Below, in pieces: positions 28,280 through 35,673 of a stretch of 64,000 nucleotides of DNA. Made by a program: the position numbers and the translations under genes. The stretch covers positions 23,860 to 87,859 of the forward strand of contig CAZKFD010000008.1 of NCBI GenBank assembly GCA_964551995.1, given 5' to 3'. How positions within the stretch are numbered: position 1 is the stretch's first letter; every line of letters begins with the position of its first letter. Under the pieces are notes generated by a model. It saw nothing but the letters and a program-made list of their open reading frames with translations, did not search any database and was not told the DNA's origin. The DNA is from DATKJS01 sp964551995. Its GTDB lineage: Bacteria > Acidobacteriota > Aminicenantia > Aminicenantales > Saccharicenantaceae.

Positions 28280-28308
28280 TTGACGGTCCCGGCCAAATCT
28301 CATACAAT
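28280..28308 (+). promoter_or_regulatory. Sigma-70-type promoter, apparently leaderless
   Basis: TTGACG (28280-28285), a 17-base spacer and TACAAT (28303-28308). The predicted start falls on or one base before the ATG at 28316, leaving no room for a ribosome site. Confidence 0.65.
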
Positions 28309-28315
28309 CCGGGCC

Positions 28316-29290
28316 ATGAAGGTCCTTGTGACCGGTGGGACGGGCTTTCTGGGCAGCCATCTCATCGATCGGCTCCTCGGGGAACCGAAGACGGAAGTCC
28401 ATGCCCTCATCCGCAATCCGGTGAAGGCCCGCTGGCCCGAGGGCGCGGGGGGCGTCCGCTACATTCATGGCGGCCTGGCCGCCGTCCCTCCGCTGCCCGC
28501 CGGCCTGTCAATCGTCTATCACCTTGCCGGTCTGACGAAGGCCCTCAAATCAAGTGAGTATTATACCGTGAACCAGGGCGGGACGGCAAGTCTTTTCCAG
28601 GCCCTAACCCGGAGCGGAGGAAGCCCGAGGGTCGTCCATATCAGCAGCGTGGCCGCCGGGGGGCCGTCCTCTCCTGACCGCCCCGTCCGGGAAGACGACT
28701 CTCCCCGGCCTGTCTCTCCTTACGGCCTCAGCAAGCTCCGCGGGGAGGAAGAAGCCCTGAAATATAGGGACCGTTTCCAGCTCGTCATCCTCAGGGTCGG
28801 CGCGGTTTACGGGCCGCGGGACGAAGACTTCCTCGAGTTTTTCCGCTGGATCCGGAGGGGGGTTCTGCCGCGCTTCGGACGGGGAAAGAAGTCGCTCAGT
28901 CTCTGCTACGCCGACGACGCCGTCCGGGCGATGCTTCTCGCGGCCGGGTCCGCTGTCCCGAGCGGAGACGTCTTCAATATCGCCGACGCCAGGCCCCGCA
29001 CGTGGGACGAAATCGGGGAGACGGCGGCCCGGATCCTCGGCCGGAAGACCGTCCGGGTCCGCGTGCCGCACTGGGTGGCCTTCCTGGCCTGCGCCGCCGC
29101 CGGGGGCGTCGGCCGGCTCCGGGGGCGGGCGACGGCTCTCAACCTCAGCAAGTACAGAGACATGAGACCCAACGGATGGGTCGCCGACGTCCGGAAGGCC
29201 GCCGAGGTCCTGGGGTTCAAGACCCGGTACGGCCTGGAGGACGGCCTGAAAGAAACCCTGAACTGGTATGCCCGTGAAGGGCTTCTTTGA
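28316..29290 (+). CDS. NAD(P)-dependent epimerase/reductase (extended SDR)
   Basis: 324 residues. The nucleotide-binding GGTGFLG (7-13) and the catalytic Y136/K140 pair in SPYGLSK, with HISS at 108-111, mark an extended short-chain dehydrogenase. Substrate is not evident. Its position, divergent from the serine-palmitoyltransferase-like gene and followed by fabH, makes a lipid role plausible; extended SDRs act as the ketone reductase (CerR) in bacterial ceramide synthesis. A hydrophobic stretch near 245-262 (VAFLACAAAGGVGRL) could contact membrane. No ribosome site precedes the ATG, matching the leaderless promoter. Confidence 0.8.
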   Translation: MKVLVTGGTGFLGSHLIDRLLGEPKTEVHALIRNPVKARWPEGAGGVRYIHGGLAAVPPLPAGLSIVYHLAGLTKALKSSEYYTVNQGGTASLFQALTRSGGSPRVVHISSVAAGGPSSPDRPVREDDSPRPVSPYGLSKLRGEEEALKYRDRFQLVILRVGAVYGPRDEDFLEFFRWIRRGVLPRFGRGKKSLSLCYADDAVRAMLLAAGSAVPSGDVFNIADARPRTWDEIGETAARILGRKTVRVRVPHWVAFLACAAAGGVGRLRGRATALNLSKYRDMRPNGWVADVRKAAEVLGFKTRYGLEDGLKETLNWYAREGLL

Positions 29291-29335
29291 CCGGGGGAGG
29301 CCGGATTTCGGCTTTATTTTTGGCCCCTCATCTTC

Positions 29336-29341
29336 TATAAT
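29336..29341 (+). promoter_or_regulatory. Probable -10 element (TATAAT) of fabH
   Basis: A perfect TATAAT sits ten bases before the fabH ATG. The -35 at 17-base spacing (TTTATT) is weak. The expected transcript would have a leader of only a few bases. Confidence 0.45.
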
Positions 29342-29351
29342 ACCTCCGCGC

Positions 29352-30353
29352 ATGAGCAGACGAACGGTCATCACGGGAATCGGCCACTACGTCCCTCCCC
29401 GGGTCGTCACGAACCAGGATTTCGAAAAGCAGATGGAAACATCTGACGAATGGATCCGCCAGAGGACCGGGATCGCGACGCGCCATCACGTGGACGAGGG
29501 CGTCGGGGCCTCGGACCTCGCCAGCGAGGCGTCCCGCCTCGCTATCACGGACGCCGGCATCGATCCGGCCAGCATCGATTTCATCGTCGCGGCTACGCTC
29601 TCGCCCGACCATTATTTTCCGGGCATCGGGGTCCTCGTCCAAGCCAAGCTGGGGCTGGGGACGATCGGCGCCCTGGACGTGAGGAACCAGTGCAGCGGTT
29701 TCATCTACGCCCTGGCCGCGGGCGATCAGTTCATCCGGACCGGGACCTACCGGAGGATCCTCCTCGTGGCCTCCGAGGTCCAATCGGCCAACCTCGATTT
29801 TTCCGACCAGGGGCGGGACATGGCGGTGCTCTTCGGCGATGGAGCCGGGGCCGTCATCCTCGAGGCCAACGACTCGGGGGACGGTCGGGGGATCCTCTCG
29901 ACCCACCTGTTCTCGGACGGGCGCTTCGCCGATAAGCTGTGGATGGAGAAGCCGAGCAGCAACGACAATCCGACGTTCCGCACGGAATTCTTCGATCAGG
30001 GCCGGTTCTTCCCCCGGATGGACGGGCGGCACGTTTTCACCAACGCCTGCGAGCGCATGCCCGAGGCCGTCCGGGCCGGCCTCGCCCAAAACGGCCTGGC
30101 CGTGGAAGACCTCGATGCGCTCATCCCTCATCAGGCCAACGACCGGATCTCACTCATGGTGGCCAAGGCGCTCAATATCCCCGTAGAAAAGGTTGTCCGC
30201 AACATCGACCGGTTCGGAAACACGACGGCGGCCTCCATCCCCATCGCTCTCGACGAGGCCGTCAAGGCCGGCCGGATCCGGAGGGGCCAGCTCGTCGCCC
30301 TGACGGCCTTCGGTTCGGGATACACGTGGGCATCGGCGATCCTCAGGTGGTAA
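29352..30353 (+). CDS. fabH: Beta-ketoacyl-ACP synthase III
   Basis: 333 residues. The Cys-His-Asn triad is clear: C114 in NQCSGF, H260 in IPHQAN and N290 in FGNTTAAS. FabH condenses acetyl-CoA or another acyl-CoA with malonyl-ACP to start fatty acid chains. VRNQCSG instead of the common VAAACSG is within family variation. The start ATG at 29352 gives the usual N-terminus RRTVITGIGHYVPPRVVTN. It overlaps no neighbour; the SDR gene ends 61 bases upstream. Other relatives make branched or specialised starters, so the exact substrate is open. Confidence 0.92.
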   Translation: MSRRTVITGIGHYVPPRVVTNQDFEKQMETSDEWIRQRTGIATRHHVDEGVGASDLASEASRLAITDAGIDPASIDFIVAATLSPDHYFPGIGVLVQAKLGLGTIGALDVRNQCSGFIYALAAGDQFIRTGTYRRILLVASEVQSANLDFSDQGRDMAVLFGDGAGAVILEANDSGDGRGILSTHLFSDGRFADKLWMEKPSSNDNPTFRTEFFDQGRFFPRMDGRHVFTNACERMPEAVRAGLAQNGLAVEDLDALIPHQANDRISLMVAKALNIPVEKVVRNIDRFGNTTAASIPIALDEAVKAGRIRRGQLVALTAFGSGYTWASAILRW

Positions 30354-30394
30354 GGTCTAACCTTCTTCATATATATCGAGGGTGACGAAAGGGA

Positions 30395-30424
30395 TTGTCA
30401 GGCAATGGAGAACTATGCTAGGAT
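30395..30424 (+). promoter_or_regulatory. Possible promoter of the DUF885 gene
   Basis: TTGTCA (30395-30400), an 18-base spacer and TAGGAT (30419-30424), about 38 bases before the ATG at 30462. Confidence 0.4.
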
Positions 30425-30461
30425 GGGCGGCAACGACGGTGGCTGCCGACTGGAGGTGAGC

Positions 30462-32201
30462 ATGAAAAAGGCGGTTTTGGCTTTGACGGTGCTGGCTCTC
30501 TTATTCTGGACGGCGGGAAATCTGAAGGCCCAGAACGCGGAGGACGCGAAATTCAAGAAGTTCGAGGACACGTTCTGGGACAGCTACTTCAGATTCTTTC
30601 CCACGGCCGGAACCTTGGAGGGCTACACGAAGTATGACGACAAGATCGAAGACCTGAGCACGGGCTCGGTCGAAAAGTTCCTGGGGATCCTGGACGGCGC
30701 CAAGCAGGATCTCATCACCAAGATCGACAGGACCAAGCTCTCCCCCGATCTCCAGATCGCCCACGGGATGTACCTAGATGTCATCGACCTGCAGATCCTG
30801 AAGCTCGAGAACTCCCTGTTTATCATCGACAATCCCCTCGTCTACAACAAGCTCATCGTCGACAGCATCCGGAGCCTGATCGTCCGGAACCCGGCCTCCC
30901 CCGCCGCGGCGGCCCGGGCGCGGCAGCTTCCGGGGCTGATCAAGAGGGCCAAGGACACGATGAAGAGCCCGCCCCAGGAATATACGCAGACGGCTATCGA
31001 CCGGATGCCGGCGATCATCGACTTCTACAAGGTCGAAGTGCCGAAGCTGGCCGCCTCGGCCCCCGGCCTCGACGCGGAGACCGGAAAGATCGTGGCCGCC
31101 CTCGAGGATTATCAGAAGTTCCTCCAGAACGAGCTCCTGCCGAAATCGACCGGGAACTTCCGGGCCGGAGACGCCCACCTCAAGATACTGAGGCTCCTGT
31201 CCCAGGGGACTCTGCCCATCATCGAGGAGATCGCCCAGGCCCGATCGAAGGCCGATATCTATAATATCCGCCGGGAGATGTTCTTAGTTTCTGCCCCGTT
31301 TTTTAAAATCATGTATCCCAATATCGATATCGAGCAGTTGGGAAAGACCAAAGGTCAGGAAGGCACTTGGCAAACCGTCATCCAAGGCGTTCTGGACAAG
31401 GTCAGGTCGGAACATCCCGACAAGGACCAGTATGTCCCCGAGATCAGCGCCGCGGCGGCCGCCATCAAGAGCTTCATCCAACAGAACAAGGTCCTGGATC
31501 TCCCCGATGAAAACCTCCAGGTCGAGGCCATGCCGCCGTACCTGGCCGAGACCGGCTGGTTCGATCTGGCCGGGCCGGGCGCCTTCGACACGGCCGGCGG
31601 CTACACATCCTACGTCCGGCCCGTTCCGGCCGACTGGCCGCCCGATCGCGTCACTTCCTTCCTCGAGGAGCACAACAATTATTACAACGACTGGATGACG
31701 ATCCAGAGGGTTTTCCCCGGGCCCTTCGTGCCGACGTTCTCCACTCGGAAGAGCCCGTCGGTCATCGAGCGGATAGCGGCCAACCAGTCGCTGATCAAGG
31801 GCTGGCCGCTCTATCTCGAGGACCTGCTCGTGGAGAGCGGCTACAGGAATTACGACCTTCGGAGCCGTCTCAACGAGCTCAAGCTCCTCCTCAAGATCGT
31901 GATCGATTTCCAGATGGACATCGACGTCCACGAAGGGACGTATACCAAAGACAAGGTTGTGGACTACATGACGCGCACGGGGTATATGACCGCAGCCGAG
32001 GCGGAGGGCCATTGGAACCAGATTGTCCTCAACCCGGGAGAGGCGTCGCTGGCCTACATCGGGTATCAGGAAATCCTGGACATGGAGAAGGATTACCGCA
32101 AGCTCAAGGGAGACGCCTTCACGCCCAGGGACTTCCTGGCAAAGCTCCTCAGCTTCGGGGGCATCCCTCTTAGGGAACTGAAAACGAAGCTGACGCAGTG
32201 A
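30462..32201 (+). CDS. Secreted DUF885-family protein lacking the usual metal motif
   Basis: 579 residues. A signal peptide (KKAVLALTVLALLFWTAG) is followed by an all-helical DUF885 body. The GWPLYLEDLLVESGY helix corresponds to the family's EGWALYxE block, and the end DFLAKLLSFGGIPL matches the usual terminus. Typical members carry HExxPGHH, thought to bind metal, just before that helix. Here the equivalent stretch reads QRVFPGPFVPTF, so histidines and glutamate are gone. The protein is therefore probably not a working metallohydrolase of the usual type. Start ATG 30462 follows TGGAGGTGAGC. Confidence 0.75.
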   Translation: MKKAVLALTVLALLFWTAGNLKAQNAEDAKFKKFEDTFWDSYFRFFPTAGTLEGYTKYDDKIEDLSTGSVEKFLGILDGAKQDLITKIDRTKLSPDLQIAHGMYLDVIDLQILKLENSLFIIDNPLVYNKLIVDSIRSLIVRNPASPAAAARARQLPGLIKRAKDTMKSPPQEYTQTAIDRMPAIIDFYKVEVPKLAASAPGLDAETGKIVAALEDYQKFLQNELLPKSTGNFRAGDAHLKILRLLSQGTLPIIEEIAQARSKADIYNIRREMFLVSAPFFKIMYPNIDIEQLGKTKGQEGTWQTVIQGVLDKVRSEHPDKDQYVPEISAAAAAIKSFIQQNKVLDLPDENLQVEAMPPYLAETGWFDLAGPGAFDTAGGYTSYVRPVPADWPPDRVTSFLEEHNNYYNDWMTIQRVFPGPFVPTFSTRKSPSVIERIAANQSLIKGWPLYLEDLLVESGYRNYDLRSRLNELKLLLKIVIDFQMDIDVHEGTYTKDKVVDYMTRTGYMTAAEAEGHWNQIVLNPGEASLAYIGYQEILDMEKDYRKLKGDAFTPRDFLAKLLSFGGIPLRELKTKLTQ

Positions 32202-32256
32202 CCTCGGGGCCGGGAGCGGAAGCGCAGTTCGTTAGCGGGGGCCTTGCCCTGCTCAG

Positions 32257-33054
32257 ATGAGCCGGCCTGCCCCCGCGGCCCCGCTGGTGGACTCCCACGC
32301 CCACCTGGGCATGCCGGAATTCGCGAACGACCGGGCGGAAGTCGCCCGCCGGGCGTTCGGAGCAGGACTCGTCGCCATCCTGTGCCCCGCCGATCTCGCC
32401 GAGCCGGAGAGCCTGACCTCCATTCTCGAGCTCGAACCCGAATTTCCGGGCGTCTTGGCGGCGGCCGGGGTCCATCCCCACCTGGCCAGAGAGCTCTCGG
32501 AGGACCATCTGCTCCGCATCCGGGAGCTCGCCGCCCGCCGGACGATCCGGGCCATCGGGGAGATCGGCCTGGATTATCACTATAATCTCTCCGCTCCGGA
32601 ATGCCAGCGCGACGCCCTCCGGCGTCAGCTCCGGCTCGGCCGCGAGCTCGGGCTGCCGGCCATTCTCCACAGCCGGCTCTCCGGGCCCGACATCGTGGCC
32701 GCGGTCGACGCCGAGAGTTTCTCCCAAGGCGGCATCCTGCATTGCTTCACGGAGGCCTGGGAAACGGCCCGGGCCATGATCGACCGGGGCTTCCTCATCT
32801 CCTTCTCGGGCATCCTGACCTTCCCCGGCGCCGGAGAGGTCCGGGAGGCGGCCAAAAAAGTGCCCCTCGATCGCCTCCTCGTCGAGACGGATTCCCCCTA
32901 TCTCGTCCCCGTCCCCTTCCGGGGGCGGATCCAGCGGAACGAACCCGCCTTCGTCGTCGAGACGGCCAGGCTCCTGGCTGATCTCAGGGGCATGCCCTTT
33001 TCCGTCCTCGCTCAGGCGACGACGGAGAATTTCGCCCGGCTTTTCCCCATTTGA
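32257..33054 (+). CDS. tatD: TatD-family metal-dependent DNase
   Basis: 265 residues, TIM-barrel hydrolase. The metal ligands are visible in DSHAHLG near the N-terminus, GEIGLDYHYN, an AILHSR histidine, ILHCFTE and the final ETDSPYL aspartate. TatD proteins act as 3'-5' exonucleases and 3'-phosphodiesterases in DNA repair. The first GVHPHLARE segment replaces the common GIHPH. The gene sits just before yajQ and the polyprenyl synthase; the TatD stop region contains the weak -35 of the yajQ promoter. Confidence 0.92.
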   Translation: MSRPAPAAPLVDSHAHLGMPEFANDRAEVARRAFGAGLVAILCPADLAEPESLTSILELEPEFPGVLAAAGVHPHLARELSEDHLLRIRELAARRTIRAIGEIGLDYHYNLSAPECQRDALRRQLRLGRELGLPAILHSRLSGPDIVAAVDAESFSQGGILHCFTEAWETARAMIDRGFLISFSGILTFPGAGEVREAAKKVPLDRLLVETDSPYLVPVPFRGRIQRNEPAFVVETARLLADLRGMPFSVLAQATTENFARLFPI

Positions 33055-33076
33055 TAAATGCCGCCGCCGATGCTAA

Positions 33077-33082
33077 TATAAT
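33077..33082 (+). promoter_or_regulatory. -10 element (TATAAT) placing transcription start at the yajQ ATG
   Basis: A perfect TATAAT ends six bases before the ATG at 33089, so transcription would begin at the start codon. A TTGATA at 33051-33056 is 20 bases away, longer than ideal. Confidence 0.45.
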
Positions 33083-33088
33083 GCCGCC

Positions 33089-33580
33089 ATGGCCCCGGAT
33101 CATTCCTTCGATATTGTCTCCCGGATCGACTTCCAGGAAGTGGCCAACGCCGTCAACATCACCCTGAAAGAGATCCGCAACCGTTTCGACTTCAAGAACA
33201 GCCGGGCCGATATCACCCTGGAGAAAGAGTCCCTGACGCTTGTCGCCGATGACGACTTCAAGATCAAGGCCCTGAGGCAGGCGCTCGAGGAGAAGCTCGT
33301 CCGGCGGAAGGTCCCCCTCCGCGCCCTATCCGCGCAGAAGATCGAGGACGGGCCGAACAGGACCGTCAAGCAGGAGATCCGCTTCCAAGTCGGCATCCCC
33401 GTCGAAAAAGCCCGAGAGATCGTCAAACTCGTCAAAAGCGAGAAGCTCAAGGCGCAGGTCGCCATCCAAGGCGACGAGGTTCGCGTGTCTTCGCCCAAGA
33501 TCGATGTCCTGCAGGAGGTGATCGCTTTCCTCAAAGGCCGGGACCTCGGAATCCACATGCAGTTCACGAACTACCGATGA
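33089..33580 (+). CDS. yajQ: YajQ-family nucleotide-binding protein
   Basis: 163 residues, full family length. SFDIVSRIDFQEVANAVN and the closing RDLGIHMQFTNYR are diagnostic. The fold is a pair of ferredoxin-like domains. Members bind nucleotides, and in Xanthomonas one acts as a c-di-GMP effector; the window also holds a diguanylate cyclase and a PilZ protein, but no direct link is shown. Its stop overlaps the following prenyltransferase start by four bases (ATGA). Confidence 0.95.
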   Translation: MAPDHSFDIVSRIDFQEVANAVNITLKEIRNRFDFKNSRADITLEKESLTLVADDDFKIKALRQALEEKLVRRKVPLRALSAQKIEDGPNRTVKQEIRFQVGIPVEKAREIVKLVKSEKLKAQVAIQGDEVRVSSPKIDVLQEVIAFLKGRDLGIHMQFTNYR

Positions 33581-34602
33581 CGACACCCGCTCATCCCGCC
33601 GTCCGGCGGCAGTCCCCCGCGGGAGGCGACGGCATCGCGCACGCCACGCGGGACATCCGCGCCGAGCTCGACCGGGTTGAGGGACAGCTCGAAGACTGGT
33701 CGCGCTCCACGAATCCCCTGACCGCCGAGGTCAGCCGCTACGTGCTCCGGAAAAAGGGCAAGAGGCTGCGGCCCGCCCTCGTCCTTCTGACCTCGCGCCT
33801 TTTCCGGGCCGCCTCGGAGGAGGACGTTTTCCTGGGCTCGCTCGTGGAGCTCATCCACACGGCCAGCCTGATCCACGACGACATCGTCGACAAGGCCGAA
33901 ACCCGGCGGGGGGCCGAATCCGTCCATCGCCGCTGGGGGGCAAACGTCACCGTCCTCCTCGGGGATTATCTCTATATCAAATCGATCGGCCTGTCCCTCG
34001 AGTCGCGGCACGACCGGATCATCAAGCTCCTGGCCGACGTCTCGGCTCGGATGATCGAAGGCGAACTCGACGAATACGCCCTCGGCGGCGACCTCGGGAT
34101 CACGGAGGAGCAGTACTTCGGCGTCATCGAGAAAAAGACGGCCTCCCTCTTCGCGGCCTGCTGCCGGATCGGCGCCGTCCTCGGCGGAGCGGCGCCGGAG
34201 GAGGAGCGGAGCGTGGCCGAGTTCGGCCGGAGTCTTGGCCTCTGTTTCCAGGTCACCGACGATCTCCTGGACTTCACAGGGAGCGAGCTGTCCCTAGGCA
34301 AGCCCGTTCTCTCGGACCTGGCCGAAGGCCGCGTGACGCTTCCGCTGATCCGTGCCCTCAGCGCCGACGGCCGCCCGCACCGCGAGAAGCTCGAGGGACT
34401 CGTCGGGAGGCGGGACATCTCCTCCGCGGAACGGAGCCGGCTCCTCGAGATCTTGACGGCGATCGGGGCCCTGGCGTACACCGAGGCCAAGGCCCGGGAA
34501 TTCACGGAGCGGGCCCTCGCGAGCCTCGCGGGTTTCGCCGACTCCGGGCCGAGGCGGGCGCTCGCCGAACTGGCGCGGTTCGTGCTCGACAGGACCTGCT
34601 GA
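33577..34602 (+). CDS. Trans-polyprenyl diphosphate synthase (IspB/octaprenyl type)
   Basis: 341 residues. The first aspartate-rich motif is DDIVD (101-105) and the second is DDLLD, within CFQVTDDLLDFTG. GKRLRPALVL is the conserved substrate-binding block. These enzymes elongate farnesyl-type diphosphates with isopentenyl units, usually for quinone side chains. The residue preceding the first motif by a few positions (SLIH) is small, compatible with a long-chain product, but chain length cannot be fixed from sequence. Translationally coupled to yajQ. Confidence 0.9.
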   Translation: MTTPAHPAVRRQSPAGGDGIAHATRDIRAELDRVEGQLEDWSRSTNPLTAEVSRYVLRKKGKRLRPALVLLTSRLFRAASEEDVFLGSLVELIHTASLIHDDIVDKAETRRGAESVHRRWGANVTVLLGDYLYIKSIGLSLESRHDRIIKLLADVSARMIEGELDEYALGGDLGITEEQYFGVIEKKTASLFAACCRIGAVLGGAAPEEERSVAEFGRSLGLCFQVTDDLLDFTGSELSLGKPVLSDLAEGRVTLPLIRALSADGRPHREKLEGLVGRRDISSAERSRLLEILTAIGALAYTEAKAREFTERALASLAGFADSGPRRALAELARFVLDRTC

Positions 34603-34627
34603 GCCCCGGACGCGGAGAGGGGAAGCG

Positions 34628-35152
34628 ATGGTCGAAACCGAAGTCAAAATCCGGATCGGGGATCCCCGGGCCATGCGGCTCCGACTGCTCGACCTCGGAG
34701 CGTCCGTCGTCCGGGAGCGCGTCCTCGAAGTGAACACGCTCTACGATTTCCCAGCCGGGGAATTGCGGGGCAGCCGCCGGGCCCTGCGACTCCGGGTCGC
34801 GGGGACACGCGCCACGCTGACCTTCAAGGGCCCGCAGCAGAAATCCCGTTCGTTCAAGGTGCGGGAGGAATTCGAAACGGGCGTCCGGAACGCCGGCCAG
34901 CTCCGGAAGATCTTCCAGGCGCTCGGCCTCCACCCGTCCTTCTCCTACCGCAAGCACAGGACGTCACTGCGGAAGGGGCGCCTCGCCATTTATATGGACG
35001 AGACCTCCGTCGGCGATTTTCTCGAGCTCGAGGGCCAGCGGCACGAGATCGTGCGCTTCGCCCGGTCCCTGGGATTCACGCGGGCCGACTTCATCCGCAA
35101 GGATTACATCGAACTGATGCAGGAAGGAAAGCCGACGGCGGAAGGCGCCTGA
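34628..35152 (+). CDS. CYTH-domain protein (class IV adenylate cyclase CyaB-like)
   Basis: 174 residues. The N-terminal E3-x-E5-x-K7 (VETEVKIRI) is the CYTH signature, and charged strands such as LTFKGPQQKSRSFKVREEFE line the expected tunnel. Members are class IV adenylate cyclases, thiamine-triphosphatases or inorganic triphosphatases. YRKHRTSL and YMDETSVGDFLELEG are closest to CyaB-type proteins. The true substrate (ATP, thiamine triphosphate or PPPi) is uncertain. It follows the prenyl synthase by 25 bases with GGAGAGGGG upstream. Confidence 0.85.
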   Translation: MVETEVKIRIGDPRAMRLRLLDLGASVVRERVLEVNTLYDFPAGELRGSRRALRLRVAGTRATLTFKGPQQKSRSFKVREEFETGVRNAGQLRKIFQALGLHPSFSYRKHRTSLRKGRLAIYMDETSVGDFLELEGQRHEIVRFARSLGFTRADFIRKDYIELMQEGKPTAEGA

Positions 35153-35167
35153 CGGGCGCCGAGAGGC

Positions 35168-35566
35168 CTATTCGTCCCGGTCCCCTTTCACCTCTCCGTC
35201 GCTCTCCTCATTGCCCTCTTCTTCGGTCCCTTCCTCTTCTTCTTCGCCGGCATGGTCGCCCGCATCCTTCGCGGCCTCTTCCTCCTCGGCTTCTTTTCCG
35301 GCCGCGGCTTCGGCCTCGCCGCTGTCGTCGGCCACGATGTCGGCGCCGACGAAGATGCGCTCGTCCGGCTCCGGCGCTTCCTCTTTCCCGGGCGGGATAA
35401 GGTCGTATTCGATCAACCCCGATTGGACCTCCTGTTGAGCGATGCGGATCAGGCTCCGGGCCTTGGCCTTGATCTTCGGCTTGGCGCCCTTGAGGAGCTG
35501 CTTGGCGCGCTTGGAGGCCAGGATCACGTATCTGTATTTGCTGTCGATATTACCGAAACTCTGCAA
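35168..35566 (-). CDS. rpoZ: RNA polymerase omega subunit with long acidic tail
   Basis: 132 residues. SKYRYVILASKRAKQLLKGA and KARSLIRIAQQEVQSG are the omega core, which helps fold and hold the beta-prime subunit. The C-terminal ~50 residues are a highly acidic run rich in Glu and Asp, beyond the usual short tail. The best start is a TTG at 35566 about ten bases after GGGGAGGAG; no ATG precedes the core in frame except far upstream in non-coding-like sequence. Usual neighbours gmk and coaBC are absent. Confidence 0.85.
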   Translation of the reverse strand: MQSFGNIDSKYRYVILASKRAKQLLKGAKPKIKAKARSLIRIAQQEVQSGLIEYDLIPPGKEEAPEPDERIFVGADIVADDSGEAEAAAGKEAEEEEAAKDAGDHAGEEEEEGTEEEGNEESDGEVKGDRDE

Positions 35567-35673
35567 CGTCGTTCGTCTCCTCCCCGGGGATTTGGGAAAA
35601 TATTTTACAAATAATAGCAGAAAACGCGCGCAATTACAAGTGGCCGCCCCAGGCGGGGCTCGGGGAGGCCCCG

